In this document: one piece after another, positions 36,409-44,420 of the stretch
How the letters are laid out: each line of letters begins with the position of its first letter
Numbering within the stretch: the stretch's first letter is position 1
Assembly (NCBI GenBank): GCA_015232335.1
Contig: JADFZV010000005.1
Coordinates: 1 to 64,000 of the forward strand
Length of the DNA: 64,000 nt
Origin: Alphaproteobacteria bacterium
GTDB lineage: Bacteria > Pseudomonadota > Alphaproteobacteria > Rhodospirillales > WMHbin7
Direction: 5' to 3'
Translations under genes and position numbers: made by a program
Notes under the pieces: generated by a model
The model's database searches: none
What the model was told of the DNA's origin: nothing
What the model saw: only the letters and a program-made list of their open reading frames with translations

Positions 36409-37488
36409 ATGGACACGCCGTCAGCCGATACGGTACCCGCCCGCCACTGGACCCGCCTTGATGATGGTCGCTTGCGGTGCGATGTCTGCCCCCGCCATTG
36501 CACCTTGAAGGCCGGTCAGCGCGGCGTCTGCTTCGTGCGCGCCGCTGAAGAAGACGGCATGGTGCTGGCCACCTTTGGGCGCTCGTCGGGCTTTTGCATC
36601 GATCCCGTCGAAAAAAAGCCGCTCAACCATTTCCTGCCCGGAACACCCATTCTGTCTTTCGGCACGGCGGGCTGCAACCTGACCTGCAAATTCTGCCAGA
36701 ACTGGGACATCTCGAAGGCCAAGGAATTCGACAGGCTGACCAGCCGCGCTGGCCCCGAACGCATTGCAAGGGCTGCCCTAGAAACGGGCTGCTCGTCGGT
36801 CGCCTTCACCTACAACGATCCGGTGATCTTTCTGGAATATGCCGTCGACACGGCCAGGGCCTGCCACGACCTGGGGCTGAAAACCGTGGCGGTGACGGCG
36901 GGCTATGTAACGCCCGAGGCGAGGTCCGATCTGTTCGCCCATATGGATGCGGCCAATGTCGATCTGAAATCCTTTTCCGAGGATTTCTACCACCGGCTTT
37001 GCACCGGCCATCTGCAGCCGGTTCTGGACACGCTGATTTGGTTGAAGCATGAAACAACTGTCTGGATCGAAATCACGACGCTATTGATCCCCGGCGAGAA
37101 TGACGGCGATGAGGAATTGAAAGCCCTTTCCGGCTGGATTGCCCAGGCCCTTGGCCCCGACGTTCCCCTGCATTTCAGCGCCTTCCATCCCGATTGGAAA
37201 ATGCCCGATCACGCCCCCACACCACCCGCAACCCTTTCCAGGGCGCGCAGCATCGCCATGGCCCAGGGGCTGCATTACGTCTATACGGGCAATGTCCACG
37301 ACCCCCAGGGGGGCAGCACCTGGTGCCCCGGCTGCGGCCAATTGCTGATCGAGCGCGACTGGTATGTTCTGGGAGCCTGGAACCTGACCGAAGAGGCCAC
37401 ATGCAAATTCTGCGGCCACCCCATCGCCGGACATTTCGAGAAACGTCCCGGCAACTGGGGCGCCAAAAGGCTGGCCGTGAGAATTTAA
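36409..37488 (+). CDS. amrS: AmmeMemoRadiSam system radical SAM enzyme
   Basis: The protein has 359 residues. An N-terminal cysteine set ([10 protein letters not shown] at 24-33) precedes the radical SAM motif [11 protein letters not shown] (Cys89, 93, 96). Two further CxxC pairs near the C-terminus (WCPGCGQ and CKFCGHP) may bind zinc or a second cluster. The family is PflA-like. Together with amrA and amrB it completes the triad. It converges on the thiolase gene with 1 bp between stops. Confidence 0.92.
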   Translation: MDTPSADTVPARHWTRLDDGRLRCDVCPRHCTLKAGQRGVCFVRAAEEDGMVLATFGRSSGFCIDPVEKKPLNHFLPGTPILSFGTAGCNLTCKFCQNWDISKAKEFDRLTSRAGPERIARAALETGCSSVAFTYNDPVIFLEYAVDTARACHDLGLKTVAVTAGYVTPEARSDLFAHMDAANVDLKSFSEDFYHRLCTGHLQPVLDTLIWLKHETTVWIEITTLLIPGENDGDEELKALSGWIAQALGPDVPLHFSAFHPDWKMPDHAPTPPATLSRARSIAMAQGLHYVYTGNVHDPQGGSTWCPGCGQLLIERDWYVLGAWNLTEEATCKFCGHPIAGHFEKRPGNWGAKRLAVRI

Positions 37489-37489
37489 T

Positions 37490-38692
37490 TCACACCCGTT
37501 CGATCACCATGGCGATGCCCTGGCCGACGCCGATGCACATGGTGCAAAGCGCCAGATTCCTGCCGGTCACAGTCAGCTCGACCGAGGCCGAGCCAACAAG
37601 CCGGGCGCCTGTCATGCCCAAAGGATGCCCAAGGGCGATGGCGCCGCCATTGGGATTAACCCTGGCATCGTCGTCGGCTAGGCCGAGGTCGCGCAGGCAG
37701 GCCAGCCCCTGGGCCGCAAAGGCCTCGTTCAATTCGATGACGTCGATTTTGGAAATATCCAGGTTCAAACGGGTTAGCAGTTTTTGGGTGGCGGGCACCG
37801 GGCCGATGCCCATGATGCGGGCGGGAACACCCGCCGTCGCCATGCCCAGAATGCGCGCCCTGGGGGTTAATCCATAGGCCTTGACGGCGGATTCCGAGGC
37901 GATCAGCAAAGCAGCGGCGCCGTCATTGACGCCTGAGGCATTGCCCGCCGTCACCGAGCCCCCTTCGCGAAACGGCGCCTTCAGCTTGGTCAGTTGCTCC
38001 AGCGTGGTGTCGGGGCGCGGATGCTCGTCGGCATCGATTACCGTATCGCCTTTGCGTCCCTTGATCACCACAGGAACAATCTCACGGCCAAAGCGCCCGC
38101 TGGCCATGGCGACCCCCGCCTTTCTCTGACTGGCCAGGGCGAATGTGTCCTGGTCCTCGCGGGAAATCTTCCATTCCGAAGCGACGTTCTCAGCCGTTTC
38201 CGGCATGGACTCGATACCGTACTGCGCCTTGATCAAAGGATTGACGAAGCGCCAGCCGATGGTGGTGTCGTAGATCGCCGCCTCGCGCGACCAGGCGGCA
38301 TCCGATTTCGGCATGACGAAGGGGGCGCGGCTCATGCTCTCGACCCCACCCGCGATGGCAAGGTCGATCTCGCCTTGCCGGATGGCCCTTGCCGCCGTGC
38401 CCACCGCATCCATGCCGGAACCGCACAGCCGGTTGATGGTCGCCCCTGCCACCGCCTCGGGCAGGCCGGACAGCAAAACCGCCATGCGGGCCACATTGCG
38501 ATTATCCTCGCCCGCCTGATTGGCGCAGCCCAGAATCACCTCGTCCAGCTTTTGCCAATCCACTTTGTCATGACGCTCCTTCAGCGCCTTGACAGGAATG
38601 GCCGCCAAGTCATCCGTGCGAACGGGGGCCAAAGCCCCGGCATGCCGTCCGATGGGAGTGCGGGCAAAATCGCAGATGAAGGCATCGCGCAT
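37490..38692 (-). CDS. pcaF: Acetyl-CoA acyltransferase, 3-oxoadipyl-CoA thiolase type
   Basis: The protein has 400 residues. Thiolase active-site Cys in [11 protein letters not shown] (about residue 90), His in [16 protein letters not shown] (about 357), and the second Cys in [11 protein letters not shown] (about 387). The [22 protein letters not shown] segment is typical of PcaF/PaaJ, which cleave 3-oxoadipyl-CoA to succinyl-CoA and acetyl-CoA. It is 12 bp after a PaaG-like gene, supporting a role in aromatic-acid breakdown, although a general beta-oxidation thiolase cannot be excluded. Confidence 0.82.
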   Translation of the reverse strand: MRDAFICDFARTPIGRHAGALAPVRTDDLAAIPVKALKERHDKVDWQKLDEVILGCANQAGEDNRNVARMAVLLSGLPEAVAGATINRLCGSGMDAVGTAARAIRQGEIDLAIAGGVESMSRAPFVMPKSDAAWSREAAIYDTTIGWRFVNPLIKAQYGIESMPETAENVASEWKISREDQDTFALASQRKAGVAMASGRFGREIVPVVIKGRKGDTVIDADEHPRPDTTLEQLTKLKAPFREGGSVTAGNASGVNDGAAALLIASESAVKAYGLTPRARILGMATAGVPARIMGIGPVPATQKLLTRLNLDISKIDVIELNEAFAAQGLACLRDLGLADDDARVNPNGGAIALGHPLGMTGARLVGSASVELTVTGRNLALCTMCIGVGQGIAMVIERV

Positions 38693-38704
38693 CGAAAACG
38701 TCTC

Positions 38705-39496
38705 CTACTTTCCTGTGAACTCGGCTGGGCGCTTGGCCATAAAGGCAGCAACCCCTTCGGCATAATCGGGGCTTTTTGAAGCAGAACGTTGCAGATCGCG
38801 CTCAAGATCGAGCTGCTCGCCCAACGTATGGCTCCAAGTCGCATTCAGGGCCTGCTTGATCAGCCCCAAGGCCTTGGTGGGCTGGCGGGCCAGATGTTGA
38901 GCCAGTCCCCTGGCTTCGTCCATCAACTGACCGTCATCGAGAACTTTCCAGATCATGCCCCATTGCTGGGCCTGTTCGGCGGAAATCTTCTCGCCCAGAA
39001 GCGACAGCGCCATGGCTCGGGCAGGCCCCACCAGACGAGGCAGAAACCAGGTGCCGCCGGAATCAGGCACCAGCCCGATCTTGGCGAAGGCTTGAATGAA
39101 GCTGGCCGAACGGGCCGCCAGAACGATATCGCAAGCCAGGGCCAGATTGGCCCCCGCCCCTGCCGCCACCCCGTTGACGGCGCAGATCACGGGTACTTGC
39201 AAAGCTTTCAGAGCGCGGATCAGACGGTTATACAAACGATCAATGGTCTCGCCCATGTCCAGGGCGTCGGAGCCGGTGCGCATGATGGGATCGCTAAGAT
39301 CCTGGCCCGCGCAAAAGCCCCGCCCCGCCCCGGTCAGCAACAGGGCGCGCACAGTTTCGTCGGACGCCAATTGGGTAAGGACGGCCAGCAATTCGCCGTG
39401 CATGGTCTCGGTAAAGCTGTTCAGCTTGTCGGGACGGTTGAGCGTGATCGTAGCGACGCCCGAGTCCAGGGTCAGAAGAATGGCAGGGTCGGTCAT
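38705..39496 (-). CDS. paaG: PaaG-like enoyl-CoA hydratase/isomerase
   Basis: The protein has 263 residues, crotonase fold. It has ITLNRPDKLNSFTETM, the oxyanion segments RGFCAGQDLSD and GVAAGAGANLALACD, and FAKIGLVPDSGGTWFLPRLVG. PaaG isomerises ring-epoxidised phenylacetyl-CoA to an oxepin. The Asp-containing PDSGG loop and the C-terminal EGVAAFMAKRPAEFTGK fit PaaG. The ring-oxygenase genes paaABCDE are not in the window. Confidence 0.8.
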   Translation of the reverse strand: MTDPAILLTLDSGVATITLNRPDKLNSFTETMHGELLAVLTQLASDETVRALLLTGAGRGFCAGQDLSDPIMRTGSDALDMGETIDRLYNRLIRALKALQVPVICAVNGVAAGAGANLALACDIVLAARSASFIQAFAKIGLVPDSGGTWFLPRLVGPARAMALSLLGEKISAEQAQQWGMIWKVLDDGQLMDEARGLAQHLARQPTKALGLIKQALNATWSHTLGEQLDLERDLQRSASKSPDYAEGVAAFMAKRPAEFTGK

Positions 39497-39573
39497 ACAG
39501 GGCTCCGCTTCAAATGCGCCTTATGATACCGTTTTACCGATTATGCTGTCGATAGGCTGAAAGTCATTGATTT

Positions 39574-40614
39574 TCAAGGGATCGAGCGCCAAGCCTGCTG
39601 GCGCATCAACTCATCGGTCAAATGAACATAGGACTCGTAGGACAGAATCATGTTCTCGACCACTGGCGGCAAGAGATTGAGCAGATGGGCCGCCTCGAAG
39701 CCAAATGCCTCGTTTAGGGCCTGAGCATGGGTCTTGATCGTTTCGGCAGCGCAATCCCCCAGACCAAACAATTCGAACAAGGCAATCGCCTTCAAGAGCT
39801 TGACCGGGCTGGGCCAGACCCCCCATTTGGCTGAGAAATCTGGGTCGCCAACATCCTTCAGGTAAAGCGCGTCGGCCCACAGCACCTGACCTTGATGCGT
39901 TGGCCCCGGCATGTCGAAAACGAACTTGCGGGGAAGGGCTGCCCGTGAATAGCGCCAGACATCGAGATCGAACAGCGAAAAACCCAAGTCGCGCAGATAG
40001 CGGTCGATATTGCTGAAAGTATTGGCATAGGGGTGGATGGGCCCCTGGAACTGGCTTTCGACCAGCACCCCCAGCACACCGCCTTGTTCAAGCAGGTTCT
40101 TTGCGCCCAAAAGCACCTCAAAGTCGAAACCATCGGTATCGACCTTGATCACATCCACGCAAGACAGATTTTGCCGGTAAGCAAAATCGTCGAGCGAATA
40201 GCGGTTTTGGCTCATCACCATTTCGTCATTGGCGTTGTGCAGCACCTTGTCCTGATTCCATCCGGCAAGCTGGCTGGCCCTTGATGCGCTGGTCCGTGGC
40301 GTTGCGGAATTGCTGCAAGAGGCGATGGGGTCTTGCATCTGCGCGGCCGGACAGACCGCCTCATAACCTTCCCAGCCGATGAAGGCATCGAAATAGCGCA
40401 TGCCGGGGGCCGCGCCCTCATTCAGGCGCTTGACCTCGTTAAGCAGGGGATCGAAGCCGTAGGCATCGAGCGAGGGGTCGAAATTGCGCCAGATATCGTC
40501 GATGCCGCCCGATGCGCCGACATCGAGAACCGTCAGAGGCTCCGATGCAAAAGCGCCCGAGCGGGCCAATAGCGGGGCAATTCGGGGGGATCGGTTGGCC
40601 CGGCAGGTCGACAT
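39574..40614 (-). CDS. FkbM-family methyltransferase
   Basis: The protein has 346 residues. The SAM-binding start is TVLDVGASGGIDDIW (about residue 28), and VIKVDTDGFDFEVLLGAKNLL (about 160) is the FkbM-type 'DTDG-x-(D/E)-x-x-VL-x-G' core. A long C-terminal extension (about 235-346) is unusual and unrecognised. Such enzymes often O-methylate sugars or small molecules. It lies between aromatic-degradation genes on both sides and is probably a separate unit. Confidence 0.75.
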   Translation of the reverse strand: MSTCRANRSPRIAPLLARSGAFASEPLTVLDVGASGGIDDIWRNFDPSLDAYGFDPLLNEVKRLNEGAAPGMRYFDAFIGWEGYEAVCPAAQMQDPIASCSNSATPRTSASRASQLAGWNQDKVLHNANDEMVMSQNRYSLDDFAYRQNLSCVDVIKVDTDGFDFEVLLGAKNLLEQGGVLGVLVESQFQGPIHPYANTFSNIDRYLRDLGFSLFDLDVWRYSRAALPRKFVFDMPGPTHQGQVLWADALYLKDVGDPDFSAKWGVWPSPVKLLKAIALFELFGLGDCAAETIKTHAQALNEAFGFEAAHLLNLLPPVVENMILSYESYVHLTDELMRQQAWRSIP

Positions 40615-40699
40615 GGCGATCCTTCCTTGAAACTTTTATGGAAGGCAATATTCTACCGCCAAGCAGAAGAAAACAACTCTCGAACCATCAGGCAGCGAT

Positions 40700-41323
40700 A
40701 TGCGCACATCTGCCAGCGGGAAAAAGTTTCCCCAACCCGCCGTTTACGCCCTGGACGGGCTGATTCCCGTCATCGATCCCAGCAGCTTCGTCCATCCCTC
40801 GGCGGTGCTGATCGGCGATGTCATCATCGGTCCCGACTGCTATATCGGCCCAGGGGCCTGTCTGCGCGGCGATTTCGGGCGCCTGAGCATAGGCAAAGGC
40901 TCCAACATTCAGGATAATTGCGTCATCCATACCGATCCCGGCTGGGACACGCTGATCGAGGAAAACGGCCATATCGGCCATAGCGCCGTGCTGCATTGCT
41001 GCTTCGTGCGAAGGAATGCCCTGGTCGGCATCGGGGCCGTGGTCATGGACCGCGCCGAAGTAGGCGAGGCGGCCATCGTCGGGGCCAAATCCTTTGTCAA
41101 GGCCGATTTCAAGGTGCCGCCGCGCAGTCTGGTGATGGGGTCACCCGCCCGTGTCGTGCGCGAACTGTCCGACGCCGATATTCAAAGAAAAACGCAAGGG
41201 ACGTTGGAATATCAGCACCTGACACTGCGCTGCCATGCCAGCATGGAAGCGGTCGAGGCCCTGAAGGCCCTTGAGGCGGATCGCCCCCGCCTGCCCCCCT
41301 TCCAGCATATCGGAAAAGACTGA
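40700..41323 (+). CDS. paaY: PaaY-like hexapeptide-repeat thioesterase/carbonic anhydrase-fold protein
   Basis: The protein has 207 residues; the annotated N-terminus has about 14 residues before the usual VYALDGLIPV start. A left-handed beta helix of hexapeptide repeats follows (SAVLIGDVIIGPDCYIGPGACLRGDFG and on), with metal-ligand histidines in NCVIHT and GHIGHSAVLH. PaaY is a CoA thioesterase of the gamma-carbonic-anhydrase fold in the phenylacetate pathway. It fits the nearby PaaG and thiolase genes. Its stop abuts the convergent dehydrogenase gene. Confidence 0.8.
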   Translation: MRTSASGKKFPQPAVYALDGLIPVIDPSSFVHPSAVLIGDVIIGPDCYIGPGACLRGDFGRLSIGKGSNIQDNCVIHTDPGWDTLIEENGHIGHSAVLHCCFVRRNALVGIGAVVMDRAEVGEAAIVGAKSFVKADFKVPPRSLVMGSPARVVRELSDADIQRKTQGTLEYQHLTLRCHASMEAVEALKALEADRPRLPPFQHIGKD

Positions 41324-42643
41324 TCAGCTTTTTGGCGTACGCCCAGGATTGAGATAGGTCGCCACCGGCTCGAACAGGGCGGGCGAAAGCTGACGCCAGC
41401 AATCCAGCACGGTAACGCCCCGACCGCCATTCTTGAGTTGATCGGGAGTCAGCTCTCTGAACGCGTCCCAGGGCACGGCCAGAATCACCGCATCGGCTTG
41501 GCTGACGCAGGCCGCCATGGTCTCGGCCCATTCCACTCGGCCATCCAAGATTTCCTTGGCCTGGGGCATGGCCAAAGGATCATAGGCGCTGACCTTGGCG
41601 CCAGCCGCCAACAACCCCTGTGCCAGCACCAGACTGGGCGATTCTTCGACCACCCCCGTGTCGGCCTTGTAGGACAGGCCCAGCAGCGCCACGCGTCCCC
41701 CCTTGGGAACGGCGGCAATCGTGCGCGCCACCAGATGATCGAGATAGGATTTGTTCAGGCTGTCGGTGGCCTTGGCCAGCGGCGCATCGGTGCCCAGATT
41801 TGCCGCCATCTTGGAGAAGGCCATGTTGTCCCTGGGGAAACAGGGGCCGCCGAAGCTGACCGCGCCCTTCAGATATTTCCGACCGATGCGAGTATCGAGG
41901 CCAATGGCCCTGGTGATCACATCGACATCCGATCCGGGCAGATGATCGCAGATGCGGGCCAATTGGTTGGCGAACGAGATGCGCATGGTGACATAGGAAT
42001 TGACCGAAATCTTGGCCAGTTCGGCACTGACGAAGTTCATATGGGCAAAAACGGGAACGCTGTCGCAGCTTTGCCGGTAGATGGTTTCCAGCAGGGCTCC
42101 GGCTTTTTCGTCCGATTCTCCCACCAAGATGAAATCGGGATTGAGCATGTTGTGAACGACGCTGCCGAGTGCGATGAATTCGGGATTGTAGCAAACACCG
42201 AAATCGGCGCCACAGCGCTTGCCTGAGAAGCGTTCGAGGGCGGGAACGAAATGGGCTTCGGTATCGCCCGGCATCACCGTGCTGGTCAGCACAATCAGAT
42301 GATAGCCCGGCTTCTCCGCCAATGCCTGCCCGATCGGCTGAGCCGCCTTCAGGACATAATCCATGACGAAGGTGCCATCCGGCCCCGTTGGCGTGGGCAC
42401 GATGACGAAACTGGCGTCACTGGCTTTTACCGCCGCCTTGATATCGGTGGTGGCGCACAGCCGGTCCTTGGCGGCATCGATCAGTTCTTGAAGCCTGGGC
42501 TCGATCACGGGCGCCCGGCCCGCATTGATGGCTTCGACACAGGCGGGGTTCAGGTCAGCCCCCACGACCTTAAAGCCCTTATAGGCCATGACGGCGGCCA
42601 AAGGCGAACCCAGCTTGCCAAGGCCGATTACGGAAAGGCGCAT
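41324..42643 (-). CDS. Nucleotide-sugar 6-dehydrogenase (UDP-glucose/GDP-mannose dehydrogenase family)
   Basis: The protein has 439 residues from MRLSVIGLGKLGSPLA. The NAD-binding GxGxxG is at 7-12; the acid-thiol active site Cys is in FGGPCFPRDN (around 267). Central-domain helices have SAELAKISVNSYVTMRISFANQLA. It oxidises C6 of a nucleotide sugar to the uronate using 2 NAD+. The specific sugar is not readable. It is 23 bp after the epimerase gene, forming a two-gene unit for surface polysaccharide precursors. Confidence 0.85.
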   Translation of the reverse strand: MRLSVIGLGKLGSPLAAVMAYKGFKVVGADLNPACVEAINAGRAPVIEPRLQELIDAAKDRLCATTDIKAAVKASDASFVIVPTPTGPDGTFVMDYVLKAAQPIGQALAEKPGYHLIVLTSTVMPGDTEAHFVPALERFSGKRCGADFGVCYNPEFIALGSVVHNMLNPDFILVGESDEKAGALLETIYRQSCDSVPVFAHMNFVSAELAKISVNSYVTMRISFANQLARICDHLPGSDVDVITRAIGLDTRIGRKYLKGAVSFGGPCFPRDNMAFSKMAANLGTDAPLAKATDSLNKSYLDHLVARTIAAVPKGGRVALLGLSYKADTGVVEESPSLVLAQGLLAAGAKVSAYDPLAMPQAKEILDGRVEWAETMAACVSQADAVILAVPWDAFRELTPDQLKNGGRGVTVLDCWRQLSPALFEPVATYLNPGRTPKS

Positions 42644-42666
42644 CTCGTCTTCCTTGTTTTTCAAGG

Positions 42667-43677
42667 TCAGATGGTGAATCTGTTCTTGGGCTCAGGCCCG
42701 GTCAACATATCGTGAATCCAGCGATAGGTCTGGGCCATGCCGTCCTCAAGCCGCGTCGAGGGCTCCCAGCCCAAAACCTTTCGGATCAAGCTATTGTCGG
42801 AATTGCGACCGCGCACACCCTTGGGGGCGTCAAGGTTATAGCTGCGGCGAAGCGTAACGCCTGCGATTTTTTCGACGATATCGACCAGTTGGTTGACCGT
42901 GACCAGTTCCGACGAGCCGACATTGATCGGCTGGGAAAAGTCGCCTTCCATGATGGAGCGCACACCGTGCAGGCAGTCATCGATATACATGAAGCTGCGG
43001 GTTTGCAGTCCGTCGCCCCAGATTTCGATATCGTTCTTTCCCGCCAGCTTGGCGGAAATGACCTTGCGGCAGATGGCAGCCGGCGCCTTCTCGCGCCCGC
43101 CGTCATAGGTGCCCCAGGGGCCATAGACGTTATGAAAGCGCACGACCCGTGTTTCCAGGCCGAAATCCTCGCTGAAATGGCGACACATGCGCTCACTGAA
43201 CAGCTTTTCCCAGCCATAGCCATCCTCGGGCATGGCCGGATAGGCATCGCTTTCCACCAGCGCCGTCACATGGGTATCGGTCTGCTTGTCGGCGGCATAG
43301 ACGCAAGCCGACGAGGAATAGAGAAAACGCCTGGCCCCGAATTCGCGGGCCGCCATCAGCATATGCGTGTTGATCAGCACCGAGAGCATGCATTCGGCCT
43401 TGTGGACCTCGATGAAGCCCATGCCCCCCATGTCGCAGGCGAAATTGTAGATATAGGCCATGCCCTCGGCCGCCTCGCGGCAGGCCTGTTTTTCGCGCAG
43501 ATCGAGCGAACGGCTGTCCACCCCTTCGATGCGCTGGAACCAGTGATCCAGAGGCTTGATATCAGCGCCGCGCAACCGGGTATAGCCCTCGGCCTTCAAC
43601 TGGGCCAGAAGATGCCCGCCGATAAAGCCACCCGCACCGGTCACGAGAATGGGGGCGTCCTTGGGAAGAGAGCTCAT
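42667..43677 (-). CDS. GDP-mannose 3,5-epimerase-like NAD-dependent epimerase
   Basis: The protein has 336 residues from the ATG of MSSLPKDAP with CAGGAAA upstream. It is a short-chain dehydrogenase/epimerase with TGAGGFIGGHL near residues 13-23 and the catalytic YGWEK (around 165). CDMGGMGFIEVHKAECM and GPWGTYDGGREKAPAA closely resemble the plant GDP-mannose 3,5-epimerase signature segments. The product would be an L-galactose or related nucleotide sugar; this is inference. Confidence 0.8.
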   Translation of the reverse strand: MSSLPKDAPILVTGAGGFIGGHLLAQLKAEGYTRLRGADIKPLDHWFQRIEGVDSRSLDLREKQACREAAEGMAYIYNFACDMGGMGFIEVHKAECMLSVLINTHMLMAAREFGARRFLYSSSACVYAADKQTDTHVTALVESDAYPAMPEDGYGWEKLFSERMCRHFSEDFGLETRVVRFHNVYGPWGTYDGGREKAPAAICRKVISAKLAGKNDIEIWGDGLQTRSFMYIDDCLHGVRSIMEGDFSQPINVGSSELVTVNQLVDIVEKIAGVTLRRSYNLDAPKGVRGRNSDNSLIRKVLGWEPSTRLEDGMAQTYRWIHDMLTGPEPKNRFTI

Positions 43678-43811
43678 GATGTTTTCCTGATCGATCACAG
43701 TTTCAAAGAAAATCTCTCATTAAGGCAAGGCTTTGCCAAGCCCTGAAGAGAAAATCGCCCCCACCCGCGGGCCCTATGTGGCGGCACAGACAAAACCACA
43801 TACAATTCTAC

Positions 43812-43848
43812 GTTAAGAATCACCCCGGGGAGTGAAGAATATCTTAAC
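43812..43848. promoter_or_regulatory. 7-bp inverted repeat in the divergent promoter region
   Basis: GTTAAGA (43812-43818) and TCTTAAC (43842-43848) are perfect inverted copies 23 bp apart, between the divergent epimerase and the phosphoramidate-type operon. A TACAAT hexamer lies just upstream at 43801-43806, so an operator role for the operon is possible. The rest of 43678-43886 shows no gene. Confidence 0.35.
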
Positions 43849-43886
43849 TCGCGGCCCGGTACTGTTAGAATTGGTTGGAGGCCGAA

Positions 43887-44420
43887 ATGATCGGCCAGGC
43901 AAGGGAAGGCGGCATGGTTTACTGGATCACCGGCTTGTCAGGCGCAGGAAAATCGACGCTGGCAGCCTTGCTTCGCGACAGACTGGCCGGGGCGGGACGG
44001 TCCGTCATTCTTCTGGACGGCGATGCCCTGCGCGAAATATTGGGAAAAACCTCGAACTTCCAGCGTGAGGAACGCCTGGAGCTGGCCATGATCTACGCCC
44101 GGCTGTGCCGGGAAATTTCACGTCAGGGGATTGATGTCGTCTGTGCGACAATATCGATGTTTCATCAGGTCCAGGATTGGAACCGGCAGAATATCGAAGG
44201 CTACAAGGAAATTTTCCTTCGCGTACCCTATGAGGTGCTGGCAAGCCGCGATACCAAGGGAATCTATCCAGAGCCTGGAATGAACGAGACCCTGCATGTC
44301 ATGGGGCGGCATATCGAGCCCGAGTTTCCAATTGCCCCAGACTTGATCCTGGACAATGTTCCACCCTTGACCCCAGAAATGGCCGTCGAACGCATCTGGC
44401 GGGAAACGGCCATCTCATGA
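43887..44420 (+). CDS. CysC-like kinase, probable CDP-phosphoramidate kinase (Cj1415-type)
   Basis: The protein has 177 residues from an ATG 5 bp after GGAGG; a second possible start at 43914 gives MVYWITGLSG. Walker A GLSGAGKS is at 16-23, with DGDALREILG at about 45. It has the APS-kinase fold. In the C. jejuni capsule locus the equivalent enzyme (Cj1415) phosphorylates cytidine diphosphoramidate, and here it is the first gene of the matching four-gene set. An ordinary APS-kinase activity is the alternative; a second, more standard CysC is at 49755-50294. The stop overlaps the next start (ATGA). Confidence 0.7.
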   Translation: MIGQAREGGMVYWITGLSGAGKSTLAALLRDRLAGAGRSVILLDGDALREILGKTSNFQREERLELAMIYARLCREISRQGIDVVCATISMFHQVQDWNRQNIEGYKEIFLRVPYEVLASRDTKGIYPEPGMNETLHVMGRHIEPEFPIAPDLILDNVPPLTPEMAVERIWRETAIS

